This document shows, in pieces, positions 8,496 to 17,645 of a stretch of 64,000 bases of DNA. A model generated the notes under the pieces. The model did not search any database. It was not told the origin of the DNA and saw only the letters and a program-made list of their open reading frames with translations. The stretch covers positions 1-64,000 of the forward strand of contig NZ_JAQGNX010000089.1 in NCBI RefSeq assembly GCF_028293835.1. Reading direction: 5' to 3'. Numbering within the stretch: position 1 is the first letter of the stretch; every line of letters begins with the position of its first letter. Both the position numbers and the translations under genes were made by a program. The DNA is from Pseudomonas sp. Lineage in GTDB: Bacteria; Pseudomonadota; Gammaproteobacteria; Pseudomonadales; Pseudomonadaceae.

Positions 8496-9484
8496 CGGCT
8501 TCAACCCTGAACACCACGCTAGCGCCACCCCGACAACAACGCTTCGCTCGGCTCACGCGGCGCGCATTACAGCGCCTCTTGGGCGGAGTGCTGGTGCTCT
8601 GGGCGGTGGCCACGCTGACATTTTTTGCCTTGCGCCTGATGCCGGGTGATCCGGTACTGGCAATTCTCGGCGGACCCAGTGGCAACCCCACCGCAGAAAC
8701 CATCGCCGAAGCGACCCGCGAATACGGTCTGGATAAACCGTTGGCGGTGCAATACGGCCTGTACCTCGGACGCCTGGTTCAGGGCGATTTAGGTGTGTCT
8801 TACTCCCAGCACCTGCCAGTCACCCGCGTGTTGGCCGAACAATCCTGGCCGACGCTGCAGTTGATCGTGACCTCACTGGTGCTGGCCTGGCTGATGGTAT
8901 TGGCCCTAACCGTGCTCACCGCTGGGCGACAACAGTGGCTGAGCCGGGTGGCGTCGTTGGCCGAAACCCTGGCAGCGGCGTTACCGCATTTCTGGCTGGG
9001 AATTCTATTGCTTGCAGTATTTGCCTTCGGCCTGAGGTTGTTTCCGCCAGCGGGCAGCGATGGCTGGCGAACGCTGGTTTTACCGTCGGTTGCGCTGGCG
9101 ATTCCATTGGCGGGTTTCATCGGCCAGGTGACCCGCGAATCCCTTGAGCTAACCCTTGACCAGCCGTTCATTTTGACGGCCCGCACCCGAGGCCTGAGCG
9201 ACGTCGCCGTGCGTTTTAAGCATGCCCTGCGGCACGCGATATTGCCCGGTGTTTCCCTATCCGGCTGGGCCATCGGGGCTCTGATCAGCGGCGCAGTGGT
9301 CATCGAAGTGATCTTTTCCCGCAAAGGCCTGGGACGTCAGTTGTACCAAGCGGTACAGGCTCAAGATTTGCCGCTGACCATCGGTATTAGTCTGGTGGTT
9401 GCTGCGGGCTACGTCCTGGCCAATGTTCTGGTTGATCTGTTGTACCAGTGGATCGACCCTCGTCAGCAGGAGAACGCGGCATGA
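8492..9484 (+). CDS. ABC transporter permease, DppB type
   Basis: First inner-membrane subunit of the peptide-type importer, 330 residues. About six membrane helices are visible, beginning with LLGGVLVLWAVATLTFFALRL, followed by the periplasmic PGDPVLAILGG segment typical of DppB/GsiC. The EAA-type loop that contacts the ATPase is ARTRGLSDVAVRFKHALRHA. ATG at 8492 overlaps the stop of the binding-protein gene (ATGA), implying translational coupling; an ATG at 8480 would add four residues. Confidence 0.92.
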   Translation: MTASTLNTTLAPPRQQRFARLTRRALQRLLGGVLVLWAVATLTFFALRLMPGDPVLAILGGPSGNPTAETIAEATREYGLDKPLAVQYGLYLGRLVQGDLGVSYSQHLPVTRVLAEQSWPTLQLIVTSLVLAWLMVLALTVLTAGRQQWLSRVASLAETLAAALPHFWLGILLLAVFAFGLRLFPPAGSDGWRTLVLPSVALAIPLAGFIGQVTRESLELTLDQPFILTARTRGLSDVAVRFKHALRHAILPGVSLSGWAIGALISGAVVIEVIFSRKGLGRQLYQAVQAQDLPLTIGISLVVAAGYVLANVLVDLLYQWIDPRQQENAA

Positions 9485-10344
9485 GCCAACTCATTCTGGA
9501 CCGCCCTCAACTTAGCGTCCGCGTTCAGCGCCGTGCCCATTCGCTGCGCCTGGGTCCAACCCTGGCTGCGGGCTTTTTACTGTTTCTGGTGCTGGCGGCA
9601 TTGGCCCCGCAGTTATTTGCTTACAGCGATCCGCTGGCCATCGTCCCCCATGATGCTTTTCATAGACCGGGTGCAGCGCATTGGTTTGGCACCGACCAGT
9701 CCGGTCGTGACATTTTTTCACGGGTTATCCATGGCACGCGCCAGTCGTTACTCATCGGCCTGGCTGCTACCGCCATCGCCATGAGTATTGCGATTGTGCT
9801 TGGGCTACTCGGTGGCTTGGGTGGTCAGCGCACCGACCGCAGTGTCGGATGGTTGCTGGAGGTGTTATTCGCGTTTCCAAGCCTGATTCTGGCCCTATTG
9901 TTCGTGGCGGTCTTTGGCAGTGGCATCGGTCCCTTGATTGTCGCTACCGGACTTGGCGGCGCTCCTGGCTACGCGCGGATGGTTCGCGGGCAGGTACTCG
10001 CGGTGCGTAACGCAGGTTACATCGAAGCTGCGCGGGCGCTGGGGCATCCGCCGCTGCGGATCATCCGTCGACAGTTGCTGCCAAACGCCATGCGCCCGCT
10101 GATTGTGACCATGACCATGGGCGTCGGCCAAGCGATTGTCTGGGCGTCGGCCTTGAGTTTTCTCGGTCTGGGCGCACGGCCGCCGGCGCCGGAGTGGGGG
10201 ACCATGCTGTCCATGGGCCGTGACTTCATCGCCAATGCCTGGTGGCTGACCTTTTTCCCTGGGCTGTTCATTGTCCTGACTACGCTGTCGACCACCGTCG
10301 CTGGCCGCTATCTGCAACAACGCCTGGAGGGTCGTCTTTCATGA
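9481..10344 (+). CDS. ABC transporter permease, DppC type
   Basis: Second permease of the importer, 287 residues. It has the DppC N-terminal helix (GPTLAAGFLLFLVLAALAP), the conserved HWFGTDQSGRDIFSRV segment and the ATPase-contact loop EAARALGHPPLRIIRRQLLPN. ATG 9481 is chosen because AGGAG lies 7 bp before it and it overlaps the upstream stop as ATGA. It forms the channel with the DppB-type subunit. Confidence 0.92.
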   Translation: MSQLILDRPQLSVRVQRRAHSLRLGPTLAAGFLLFLVLAALAPQLFAYSDPLAIVPHDAFHRPGAAHWFGTDQSGRDIFSRVIHGTRQSLLIGLAATAIAMSIAIVLGLLGGLGGQRTDRSVGWLLEVLFAFPSLILALLFVAVFGSGIGPLIVATGLGGAPGYARMVRGQVLAVRNAGYIEAARALGHPPLRIIRRQLLPNAMRPLIVTMTMGVGQAIVWASALSFLGLGARPPAPEWGTMLSMGRDFIANAWWLTFFPGLFIVLTTLSTTVAGRYLQQRLEGRLS

Positions 10345-12053
10345 GCGATAAACGTTTGATTGTCGATGGGCTTTCTATCGAATTCGCGGGCCAGTCGGTG
10401 GTTCGCAACCTGTCCTTTATCCTTGAACCCGGTAAAACCCTGGCCTTGGTCGGTGAGTCCGGCTCGGGCAAAAGCGTCACTGCGCGCAGCTTGATTGGCT
10501 TGGCCGGGGCGGGCGCTCGGGTCACTGCACGCACGTTAAGTTATGGCGGCCGTGATTTATTGATGTTGTCCGAGCGCGATTGGCGGGCAATGCGCGGCAA
10601 AGGTATCGGGTTTGTGCTGCAGGATGCGCTGGTCTCGCTGGACCCTTTGCGGCCCGTGGGCAAAGAAATTGTTGAAGTGCTTCAAACCCATCGTTGGGGT
10701 GACCGTCGTAGCCGGACCGCACGGGTGATTGAGTTACTTGAGCAAGTAGGCGTGCCCGAGCCTGAACTGCGGGCGCGGCAACGGCCTGATCAATTGTCAG
10801 GTGGTTTGCGTCAGCGCGCCCTGATTGCCAGCGCCTTGGCGCTAACCCCCGGACTAGTGATCGCCGACGAGCCGACGACGGCACTGGACGCCACCGTACA
10901 GGCGCAAATACTCAGCGTGTTGCAGGACATCAAGGCCCGGGGCGATTCGCTTCTGATCATCAGCCATGACTTGGCTGTGGTTGCTCAACTGGCCGATGAC
11001 GTCTTGGTCCTGCGTCACGGCGAAGTGGTCGAGCAGGGCCCGATGGAGCGTGTGCTACGCGATCCGCGCCATCCATACACTCGCGCCTTGTTAGATGCTG
11101 TGCCAGCGGAGCACGCTCGAGGCACGCGACTGTCGCCGGAGCGTAAGCCAGACAGCATCAAACCTCGTCCCTCGTCGGACGCGCCGGTTTTGCTGCACGC
11201 GTCGGGATTGAGCAAAGGTTACATCGGCACGGATCATCAATCACGGCAAGTCGTCAATGACGTCAGCTTCGAGCTGCGCGCCGGGCGTACGTTGGGAATT
11301 GTCGGCGAGTCAGGCTCTGGCAAGACCACTGTTTCGCGGATGGTGCTTGGCTTACTGGAACCGGACGCCGGGCAGGTACGTTTTCTGGATCGACCATGGA
11401 CCGGTGCTGACGGCCACCGAGTGAATGAGAAAGATCGACGTGCTTACCGCCGCGATATCAGCGTGATTTACCAAGACCCGTTAAGTTCTTTTGACCCGCG
11501 CTGGACCGTCCGGCAAATCCTCGCTGACGCGCTGGACGTCGCCGGGGTTGGCCTGCAGGAACAGCCGGCACGAATCGTTAGGTTGTTGGATCAGGTGCGT
11601 TTACCTGCCGAGTTGGCAGCACGCCGACCGCTGCAACTCTCAGGCGGTCAACGGCAACGGGTGGCAATTGCCAGGGCCATTGCCAGTAATCCAAAGGTCA
11701 TTATTTGCGACGAACCTGTGTCAGCCCTGGACGTATCAGTTCAGGCCCAAGTGTTGGACCTGTTGGCGGATCTGCAAGCTGAGTTGGGCTTGGCCTACCT
11801 GTTTATTTCCCACGATCTGGGCGTGATTCGCCACGTCAGCGACGAAGTATTGGTTATGCGCCACGGCAAGGTCGTGGAACGCGCCCTGGTGGATGATTTA
11901 TTTGATAACCCTCAACACGCATACACCCGTCAATTGCTGGGAGCGGTGCCGAGGCTGCCTGGCGCCGGGATAAAACTGGTCGCACCGCCTCTGGAACCGG
12001 AGGACGACTTGCCGCTGTTCGATGAGTCGCGGCTGTGGAAAATCGCTATCTAA
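10341..12053 (+). CDS. Fused double ABC ATPase (DppD-DppF type)
   Basis: A 570-residue protein with two complete nucleotide-binding domains that power the importer. Domain 1 has Walker A GESGSGKS (about 37), signature LSGGLRQR and Walker B VIADEPT. Domain 2 repeats Walker A GESGSGKT (about 325), LSGGQRQR and IICDEPV. Each domain ends with the oligopeptide-transporter extension (HPYTRALLDAVP and HAYTRQLLGAVP). A single chain replaces the usual DppD and DppF pair, as in GsiA/YejF. ATG 10341 overlaps the permease stop (ATGA) and has GGAGG upstream. Confidence 0.93.
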   Translation: MSDKRLIVDGLSIEFAGQSVVRNLSFILEPGKTLALVGESGSGKSVTARSLIGLAGAGARVTARTLSYGGRDLLMLSERDWRAMRGKGIGFVLQDALVSLDPLRPVGKEIVEVLQTHRWGDRRSRTARVIELLEQVGVPEPELRARQRPDQLSGGLRQRALIASALALTPGLVIADEPTTALDATVQAQILSVLQDIKARGDSLLIISHDLAVVAQLADDVLVLRHGEVVEQGPMERVLRDPRHPYTRALLDAVPAEHARGTRLSPERKPDSIKPRPSSDAPVLLHASGLSKGYIGTDHQSRQVVNDVSFELRAGRTLGIVGESGSGKTTVSRMVLGLLEPDAGQVRFLDRPWTGADGHRVNEKDRRAYRRDISVIYQDPLSSFDPRWTVRQILADALDVAGVGLQEQPARIVRLLDQVRLPAELAARRPLQLSGGQRQRVAIARAIASNPKVIICDEPVSALDVSVQAQVLDLLADLQAELGLAYLFISHDLGVIRHVSDEVLVMRHGKVVERALVDDLFDNPQHAYTRQLLGAVPRLPGAGIKLVAPPLEPEDDLPLFDESRLWKIAI

Positions 12054-12078
12054 GCTTGAAATTGTTTAAGGAATTGCC

Positions 12079-13287
12079 ATGAGCACGTTACTTACCACGC
12101 CTGATGAACCCGTTGTTACCGTCGCCGATTTGAATGCGCGCGCCGATGAATTATTGCCCCAGATCGCCGCAGGCGCTGCGCAACGGGAGCGGGACCGGGA
12201 ATTGCCATTCGACGCAGTGGCGCAAATCGCCAAAGCGCGCCTTTACACCTGCAGAATCCCGACGAAATATGGCGGTCCTGGCGGTTCGGTCAAAGACACG
12301 ATTGCTCTGCTGATCCGGATTGCCTCAGTGGATTCGAATGTTGCCCAAGCGTTACGCCCTGGTTTTGGTTTCATTGAAGGCTTGCTCGCATCCAGGGCCG
12401 ACGGCGCCGAGGGTGAGCGCGAACGTTGGTTCGCTCGCTACTTGCAGGGCACCGTGTTAGGCAACGCCGGTTGGGAAGTCGGCGGCGCCAATGGCTCGAT
12501 CAGCGCGCGGATTGTTCGCGACGGAGAACACTATCGGGCCAATGGCAGTAAGTATTACAGCACCGGTTCCTTGTATGCTGACTGGGTCAGCGCAGTGGCT
12601 TTGGATGAGAACGATCAACCCGTGTCGTTCATCTTGCCGCGCTCGCGGGAAGGTTTGGAGCTGTTGGACGATTTCGACGCCATGGGTCAACGCTTGACCG
12701 CCAGCGGCACCACGCTGCTGAACAACGTTGTGGTGCACGCCGACGAGATCCGCACTAAAACCGTGGAGGAGGGCAGGCGCACTATCGTCACGCCATTCCT
12801 GCAGTTGTTCCTCGCCGCAGTGGAGGCCGGGATTGCACGCAATGCGCTGAACGATGCCGTTGCGTTCGCCCAAGAGCATGCCCGGCCAATCAAACACAGC
12901 ACGGCCAGCCGATCGGTGGACGACCCTTACGTGGAACTCAGCGTGGGTGATATTTCTGCCCGTGCTTATACCGCCGAGGCGGTGGTGTTGCGCGCTGCGC
13001 AATCCATCGACCGAGCCTGGGCTGCACAGTTAGACCCTCAGGCTGTGGATCAAGCCGCCATCGACGTGGCCCAGGCGCAATACATCGCTGCCGAGTCCGC
13101 GCTTAAAGCGGCCGAATTGGTGTTCGATGTGGGAGGCGCTTCAACCACTGGGCGCGCGCACAACCTTGACCGCCATTGGCGCAACGCCCGTACAGTCGCT
13201 AGCCACAACCCCCGTCATTGGAAAGCGGCGGCGGTGGGCGCATGGCAACTCAAAGGCACGCCACCGCCCACGTCCGGATTGTTTTGA
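12079..13287 (+). CDS. SfnB-like acyl-CoA-dehydrogenase-fold sulfur-acquisition oxidoreductase
   Basis: A 402-residue flavoenzyme of the acyl-CoA dehydrogenase/DszC-like fold. The N-terminal helical domain (residues 1-120) leads to FMN/FAD-site segments YYSTGSLYADWVSA and the C-terminal helical bundle with VFDVGGASTTGRAHNLDRHWRNART, near-diagnostic of the SfnB/DszC group. These enzymes act with FMNH2 in sulfur scavenging from organosulfur compounds. AAGGAA lies before the ATG, and the gene starts 25 bp after the ATPase stop, so it is probably the last gene of the transporter operon. It supports a sulfur role for the cluster. The substrate is not known. Confidence 0.85.
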   Translation: MSTLLTTPDEPVVTVADLNARADELLPQIAAGAAQRERDRELPFDAVAQIAKARLYTCRIPTKYGGPGGSVKDTIALLIRIASVDSNVAQALRPGFGFIEGLLASRADGAEGERERWFARYLQGTVLGNAGWEVGGANGSISARIVRDGEHYRANGSKYYSTGSLYADWVSAVALDENDQPVSFILPRSREGLELLDDFDAMGQRLTASGTTLLNNVVVHADEIRTKTVEEGRRTIVTPFLQLFLAAVEAGIARNALNDAVAFAQEHARPIKHSTASRSVDDPYVELSVGDISARAYTAEAVVLRAAQSIDRAWAAQLDPQAVDQAAIDVAQAQYIAAESALKAAELVFDVGGASTTGRAHNLDRHWRNARTVASHNPRHWKAAAVGAWQLKGTPPPTSGLF

Positions 13288-13307
13288 AGGGGCAGTGCCA
13301 TACCGAT

Positions 13308-13371
13308 TAGGAGCTGCCGAAGGCTGCGATAAGGTTTGAAGAACCTTCGCCAACACGTTGGCTCCTTACAG
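13308..13371. terminator. REP-like hairpin between convergent genes
   Basis: TAGGAGC at 13308-13314 pairs with GCTCCTTA at 13361-13368, and AAGGTTTGAAGAACCTT makes an inner hairpin. It sits between the SfnB-like gene and the convergent ABC ATPase gene, where a bidirectional terminator is expected. It has no long T-run, so it may be only a REP element. Confidence 0.5.
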
Positions 13372-13395
13372 ATTGTTATGCATGCAGGGCATGGA

Positions 13396-14184
13396 TCAGC
13401 GCTGTTCAACCCGGTTAAGAAAGCGGCGCGTTCGTTCGTTATCGGGGTCGATGAGTATCTGCCTTGGCGAACCGTCGGCGACGATTTTGCCAGCCTCCAT
13501 GAACAACACCCGGTCGGCGATATCTTGTGCGAATTTCATTTCATGGGTGACCAGTAACATGGTCATGTGCTGTTCGTGAGCGATGGTGCGGATGACAGCC
13601 AATACTTCGCCGACCAGTTCGGGATCCAGTGCAGAGGTTACCTCGTCGAATAGCATCACCTTAGGGCGCATTGCCAATGCGCGGGCGATGGCGACACGTT
13701 GCTGTTGGCCGCCGGACAACTGACTTGGGTACGCGTTTGCCTTGTGGCCTAAACCGACCAGGCTCAGGTACTCATAGGCACGCTCCTGTGCTTCTTCACG
13801 GCTCAATTGCAACACCCTGAAAGGCGCCTCGGTGATGTTCTCTTGTACCGTTAGATGCGGGAATAGATTGAATTGCTGGAACACCATGCCCACCCGATGA
13901 ATCACCGGCATTTTTTTCGCACCCGGCCAGTGCCAACCTGAGTGCCTGGCCGGGACAGGCGCACCATCGACTTCGATGCTGCCGTGTTGATAGGTTTCCA
14001 ACCCTTTGATTAGCCGCAGTACGGTGGATTTTCCCGAACCACTGGGCCCGATCAATGCAACCTTTTGGCCCTGCGCAATACTCAGATCAAGGTGATCGAT
14101 GACGCGCGCGACGCCATAACTCTTGACCACGTCTCTGAGAATTATCTGCGGCGCAGCGCGGGTAATGCTTGCAAGCTCAAACAT
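13396..14184 (-). CDS. Polar amino acid ABC transporter ATPase (Ehu/GlnQ type)
   Basis: A 262-residue ATPase of the polar-amino-acid uptake family. Walker A GPSGSGKST is near residue 43, the signature is LSGGQQQRVAIARAL and Walker B is MLFDEVTSALDPE. The start is ATG 14184 (MFELAS), which overlaps the upstream permease stop by 8 bp; an alternative start 45 bp upstream lies inside that permease. It is the last gene of an operon running binding protein, deacylase, two permeases, ATPase. Confidence 0.93.
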   Translation of the reverse strand: MFELASITRAAPQIILRDVVKSYGVARVIDHLDLSIAQGQKVALIGPSGSGKSTVLRLIKGLETYQHGSIEVDGAPVPARHSGWHWPGAKKMPVIHRVGMVFQQFNLFPHLTVQENITEAPFRVLQLSREEAQERAYEYLSLVGLGHKANAYPSQLSGGQQQRVAIARALAMRPKVMLFDEVTSALDPELVGEVLAVIRTIAHEQHMTMLLVTHEMKFAQDIADRVLFMEAGKIVADGSPRQILIDPDNERTRRFLNRVEQR

Positions 14185-14827
14185 GACTGCGGCTTTCCAG
14201 GTATTTGAACAGCAAAGAGGTTGGAACACTGATCGCTAAAAACATCAGCGCCATCAGGGTGTAGGGCTCGTTGTAGCGGTACGTCATGCCCGCCACTTGT
14301 TTGGCCGCTTGAAACAGCTCAGGGATAGTGATTACCGCCAGCAGCGGCGTTTCCTTGAACATGCCTATCAGGTAGTTTCCAAGAATTGGCAGCATGGGCT
14401 TGATAGTCTGCGGTAACACAATGCGTTGCCACGTCGTGCTGGTATCGAAGTCTAGCGCTTTGGCGGCTTCCCATTGACCCGTCGGTATGCCCTCTATTGC
14501 GGCTCGGAACGCGTCTGAAATATAAGCCCCGTAGTAAAGCCCGAGGCCGATAACCCCGGTGGAAATGGCCGGCAAGGTAATACCTGCCAACGGAAACGCA
14601 AAGAACAGCACGTACAACTGGACCATCAACGGCGTATTACGGAAAAAACTCAAGTACGCCTTGGTCAGTCCACTCACAACGGGAAACCTGGATCGTCGGG
14701 TGATCGCCAATAACAGGCCGACCAATACCGCCAGCAGAAAACCGAGCACCACTACTTGAAGGGTGACCAGTAAGCCCTGAAGCAGGTCCGGAACAATCGA
14801 CCAGGCAAACGCACAATCAAAATTCAT
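14177..14827 (-). CDS. Polar amino acid ABC transporter permease (second)
   Basis: A 216-residue HisM/GlnP-family inner-membrane subunit with about five helices. Family marks are FFRNTPLMVQLYVLFF about residue 62 and the ATPase-contact loop GIPTGQWEAAKALDFDTSTTWQRIVLP (in part). ATG 14827 is used; the TTG one codon before it lies next to the previous stop. It pairs with the neighbouring permease, so the channel is a heterodimer as in Ehu and His/Gln systems. Confidence 0.92.
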   Translation of the reverse strand: MNFDCAFAWSIVPDLLQGLLVTLQVVVLGFLLAVLVGLLLAITRRSRFPVVSGLTKAYLSFFRNTPLMVQLYVLFFAFPLAGITLPAISTGVIGLGLYYGAYISDAFRAAIEGIPTGQWEAAKALDFDTSTTWQRIVLPQTIKPMLPILGNYLIGMFKETPLLAVITIPELFQAAKQVAGMTYRYNEPYTLMALMFLAISVPTSLLFKYLESRSHV

Positions 14828-14830
14828 CAA

Positions 14831-15508
14831 TTAATCCTTGGCCCGGCGCCACACAGTGCTGTGGTGTTCATAGCGGCGAACCAACCAACTGAGTGGCCAG
14901 GCCATGACGAAGTAACACACCAGCACGATGCTCCAAATCAAGGTTTGTTGGCCCAGAGTGGTCACAAGCTGGCCCCCGGAAAACGTCAGGTCGCTCAAGG
15001 TAATCAATGAAACCAGCGAGGTTGTTTTCATCAGCTCAACCAATTGATTGCCCATTGGCGGCAACAGGAAGGGCAGGGCCTGGGGCAAGATGATGCGCCG
15101 AAATGCGGTGATGGAATCAAAATCCAGCGCCCGCACTGCATCGCGCTGCCCCAGGCTGATATTGATCAATGCTGAGCGAATGATTTCTGAGCCGTAGGCG
15201 GAGAAGGTCAAACCCAAGCCAACCACACCCGTCGTCATGGGTGAAAGAGTGATGCCGAACAGCGGCAGGATGAAAAACAGATAGAACAGCAGGACCAGAG
15301 CCGAGATGCCCCGCAGGATTTCGACGTAAATCGTAGCGATCCCGCGTAGCGCTCTCCAGGGTGACAGGCGCATCAAGGCGATGACGAATGACATCACCAA
15401 CACCACCAGTTCCGCCAGGAAGGTAATTTCCAGTGTCACCACGGCACCGTGTGCCAACTGTCGCGCGATAAAGGTTGCTGTAGCCACAGCAGAGGGATCG
15501 ATAAACAT
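14831..15508 (-). CDS. Polar amino acid ABC transporter permease (first)
   Basis: A 225-residue HisM/EhuC-like permease. Helices include ELVVLVMSFVIALM and ALVLLFYLFFILPLFGI. The EAA-like loop is INISLGQRDAVRALDFDSITAFRRI. ATG 15508 (MFIDPSAVAT) fits the family length; an upstream start at 15562 would add 18 non-conserved, hydrophilic residues. The stop codon is immediately before the second permease's start. Together the two permeases resemble EhuC and EhuD of the ectoine system. Confidence 0.9.
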   Translation of the reverse strand: MFIDPSAVATATFIARQLAHGAVVTLEITFLAELVVLVMSFVIALMRLSPWRALRGIATIYVEILRGISALVLLFYLFFILPLFGITLSPMTTGVVGLGLTFSAYGSEIIRSALINISLGQRDAVRALDFDSITAFRRIILPQALPFLLPPMGNQLVELMKTTSLVSLITLSDLTFSGGQLVTTLGQQTLIWSIVLVCYFVMAWPLSWLVRRYEHHSTVWRRAKD

Positions 15509-15606
15509 GGCCTGTACTCGTGTGGGTTGAGGCCTTTGCTGCTCACTTTTCCAGGGCGCCAACAGGGTTGGCCCGAGATGAATGGCAAACGTTCAGGGTG
15601 CTGCGT

Positions 15607-16608
15607 TCACAGTGTATTGGCAGGCAACGGTGCCAGGCTGATCAGCCATTCGCCCTGATTGACGATTGGGTGGTTGACCACCATCAACACTAACCCGTCG
15701 TGGGCTGCCAGCAGCTCGCCCTGGGGTATCCCGTAAATATCTTTCAAGTGCCCGAGGCGCTGGCCAGCGACCACCTGTTCGCCAGCCGCAACGTCCAGAT
15801 AAAGTCTTCCGCTGATAGGCGCTTCGACTTTCGAGAAGTTGCTGACTACCACATTAAGGCGCTGCTTTTGTGCCGGTTCGTGATCGTCGGTGATGCCCAG
15901 GAACTGAGCGATATTGGCGACTCCATTGAAATGAAACTCAATGCACAGCGGATCAAATACACCATTGGCCCCGCCTTCAGCCATCACTGCATGGCGGCCG
16001 AGAAAAGGCAATTCGTTGGTGGCGCGCCCTCGGTTGTTGGTTTGTTCGACCGCAAATTCAACGATACTGTCCGCGTCAAACTGATGGGCCAGCGCCCGTG
16101 TGCGCTCATCGAATTCCGGGGCTCCGGTCATCTGACACATCACGAAGCGCGCGACTTCTTCGCGCAAGTCACCGCCATGCAAATCGATGAACACGTCTGC
16201 AGTTTCCGACCACTCGTGCAAAACCTCATGCATTAGCACCTGACTGAACGAGCCGTTCATGTCTCCGGGCGACAGAAAATTCATGTTCTTGCCGTCGACC
16301 GGGCAGACAAACTCAGCGTGTTCGAACAGCCCGGGCATATTCAATACCGGCAAAATCGACACCGAACCGCGCACTAGTTTTTCTGCGAAGTGGTCCTTTA
16401 AACGAAGAGCCGCCTCCATGGCATCCACTTCGTTGGGGTGCATGCCAGCGATAATCGCCAACGTTGCCCCTGGCTGTGCCGACTCGATATCAAAAAACGG
16501 CCACTGCACCCCGGCCAACGTCGGATGATCAAAGGTCAGTGTTCCCCAGCTCAACGAGCCGGTTTTTCCAAGGACGTGCTTTTGCAGGGCTGGCATCGAA
16601 GGTCTCAT
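15607..16608 (-). CDS. Zinc-dependent deacylase, AstE/AspA family, in a transporter operon
   Basis: A 333-residue member of the succinylglutamate desuccinylase/aspartoacylase family. Likely zinc ligands are the His and Glu of GMHPNE (near residue 59) and the His of IDLHGGD (near 132). A C-terminal beta-barrel-like domain (about 255-330) ends with PIVNQGEWLISL. Such enzymes remove an acyl group from N-acyl amino acids or related amides in the cytoplasm. ATG 16608 is chosen because it starts just after the binding-protein gene; a longer frame overlaps it. Its place inside an amino-acid importer operon suggests that the imported solute is N-acylated. DoeB of ectoine breakdown is a distant relative, but no ectoine hydrolase gene is near. 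Confidence 0.85.
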   Translation of the reverse strand: MRPSMPALQKHVLGKTGSLSWGTLTFDHPTLAGVQWPFFDIESAQPGATLAIIAGMHPNEVDAMEAALRLKDHFAEKLVRGSVSILPVLNMPGLFEHAEFVCPVDGKNMNFLSPGDMNGSFSQVLMHEVLHEWSETADVFIDLHGGDLREEVARFVMCQMTGAPEFDERTRALAHQFDADSIVEFAVEQTNNRGRATNELPFLGRHAVMAEGGANGVFDPLCIEFHFNGVANIAQFLGITDDHEPAQKQRLNVVVSNFSKVEAPISGRLYLDVAAGEQVVAGQRLGHLKDIYGIPQGELLAAHDGLVLMVVNHPIVNQGEWLISLAPLPANTL

Positions 16609-16633
16609 GGCGCGTACGGTTATAGACGAGGAA

Positions 16634-17506
16634 TCAAGGATTGCAGCGTTGTGCGGCAGTGATGCCAGCGTCCGGCAGCTCGTTTTCGGTGTAGCCATAT
16701 TTGTGCAGGATCTTCAGCAGCTCGCCTGAAGCACGCAGTTTGGCCAGCTGTTCGTTGAAGGCCAATGTGAACTCGGGGTCATTTTTCGGCAGACCGTAGG
16801 CGTGATAATTCCAAGTGGGTTTGCCTTGAGCATCAGGAATTTGATCGAAGGGCAGGGCGCGTTCGATTGTTTTGCTATTGGCTTTCTTAACCAGACTGAT
16901 GATCTCCGCATCGGGGAAATACACCACGTCGACCCGATCGGCTTCCAAGGCGGCCAAGGCTTCGGTGTCTTTGTCGAACAAAATCACGTTTTTGCTGGCA
17001 ATGCCGCTGTCCTTGGCTTCCTGGACCTGATTACTGCCTGGCTGCGTCGCCAGACGTGCCTTACCGCTGGCGGCGACGTCCTTGAGGCTATGTAACTTCA
17101 ACGGATTACCCGCTTTTACAATGAATGCACCACCGGAACGGGTCACCGGATTGGAATAGCCGATAACCTTGGACCGTGCCGGGTTGATAAACAGGCCGGC
17201 TCCGATCAGGTCAAAACGGCCAGCGGCGAGCCCAGGTACCAGCGAACCAAAGTCCGTAATCGGCGTTTCAATCCTAGTGATACCTAGCGGTGTGAGAATG
17301 GCTTGCAGCACCTCGACGTTGGCGCCAGTCGCTTTCCCGTCGGTGCCAATAAAGGCGTAAGGCTGTTCATTGGCGATACCCGCGATCAGTCCATTAGTGC
17401 GGCCTTTCTCCAGCAGCCCCGCCAAGGCAGGGAATGAAAGCACTGCGTTCAACAGCAGGGCCGATCCGAAAACGGCCGATAACGACAAAGGATTAAGTGC
17501 TTTCAT
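16634..17506 (-). CDS. Polar amino acid / Ehu-like ABC transporter substrate-binding protein
   Basis: A 290-residue periplasmic binding protein (SBP_bac_3). An N-terminal signal peptide runs to about residue 29 (LSFPALA). Family features are the ligand-site start IAGIANEQPYAFIGTDGKATG, the ITDFGSLVPGLAAGRFDLIGAG block and the C-terminal YGYTENELPDAG, which strongly recall EhuB (ectoine/hydroxyectoine). This likeness is from memory of the family, not from alignment. It is the first gene of the operon, with the deacylase gene 25 bp downstream. Its leader shares an 11-bp motif with the next binding-protein gene upstream. Confidence 0.88.
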   Translation of the reverse strand: MKALNPLSLSAVFGSALLLNAVLSFPALAGLLEKGRTNGLIAGIANEQPYAFIGTDGKATGANVEVLQAILTPLGITRIETPITDFGSLVPGLAAGRFDLIGAGLFINPARSKVIGYSNPVTRSGGAFIVKAGNPLKLHSLKDVAASGKARLATQPGSNQVQEAKDSGIASKNVILFDKDTEALAALEADRVDVVYFPDAEIISLVKKANSKTIERALPFDQIPDAQGKPTWNYHAYGLPKNDPEFTLAFNEQLAKLRASGELLKILHKYGYTENELPDAGITAAQRCNP

Positions 17507-17543
17507 TGACTAATACCCGAGGTGGAGAATCGGTCAACTTTAT

Positions 17544-17554
17544 CGCTATAAGAA
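17544..17554 (-). promoter_or_regulatory. Shared AT-rich motif, copy 1
   Basis: CGCTATAAGAA (plus-strand reading) lies 37 bp before the start of the Ehu-like binding-protein gene, inside an AT-rich leader that also has TTTAAATA. The same 11 bases occur at 18770-18780 before the TauA-like gene. Either a shared regulator site or shared promoter elements. Confidence 0.4.
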
Positions 17555-17645
17555 ATATTATTTAAATATCGTTAGGGAATAACTATATGCGCATTATGGT
17601 CCGCCCCTCGGCAGGCGCGAACACGTAAGCCAAACGGTAATGGCC

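Noticed and set aside
13396-17506. Direct call as an ectoine utilisation cluster (ehuBCDA-doeB)
   Set aside because: No ectoine hydrolase, DoeC/D or AsnC-type EnuR gene is near, and the deacylase looks more like general AstE/AspA proteins.
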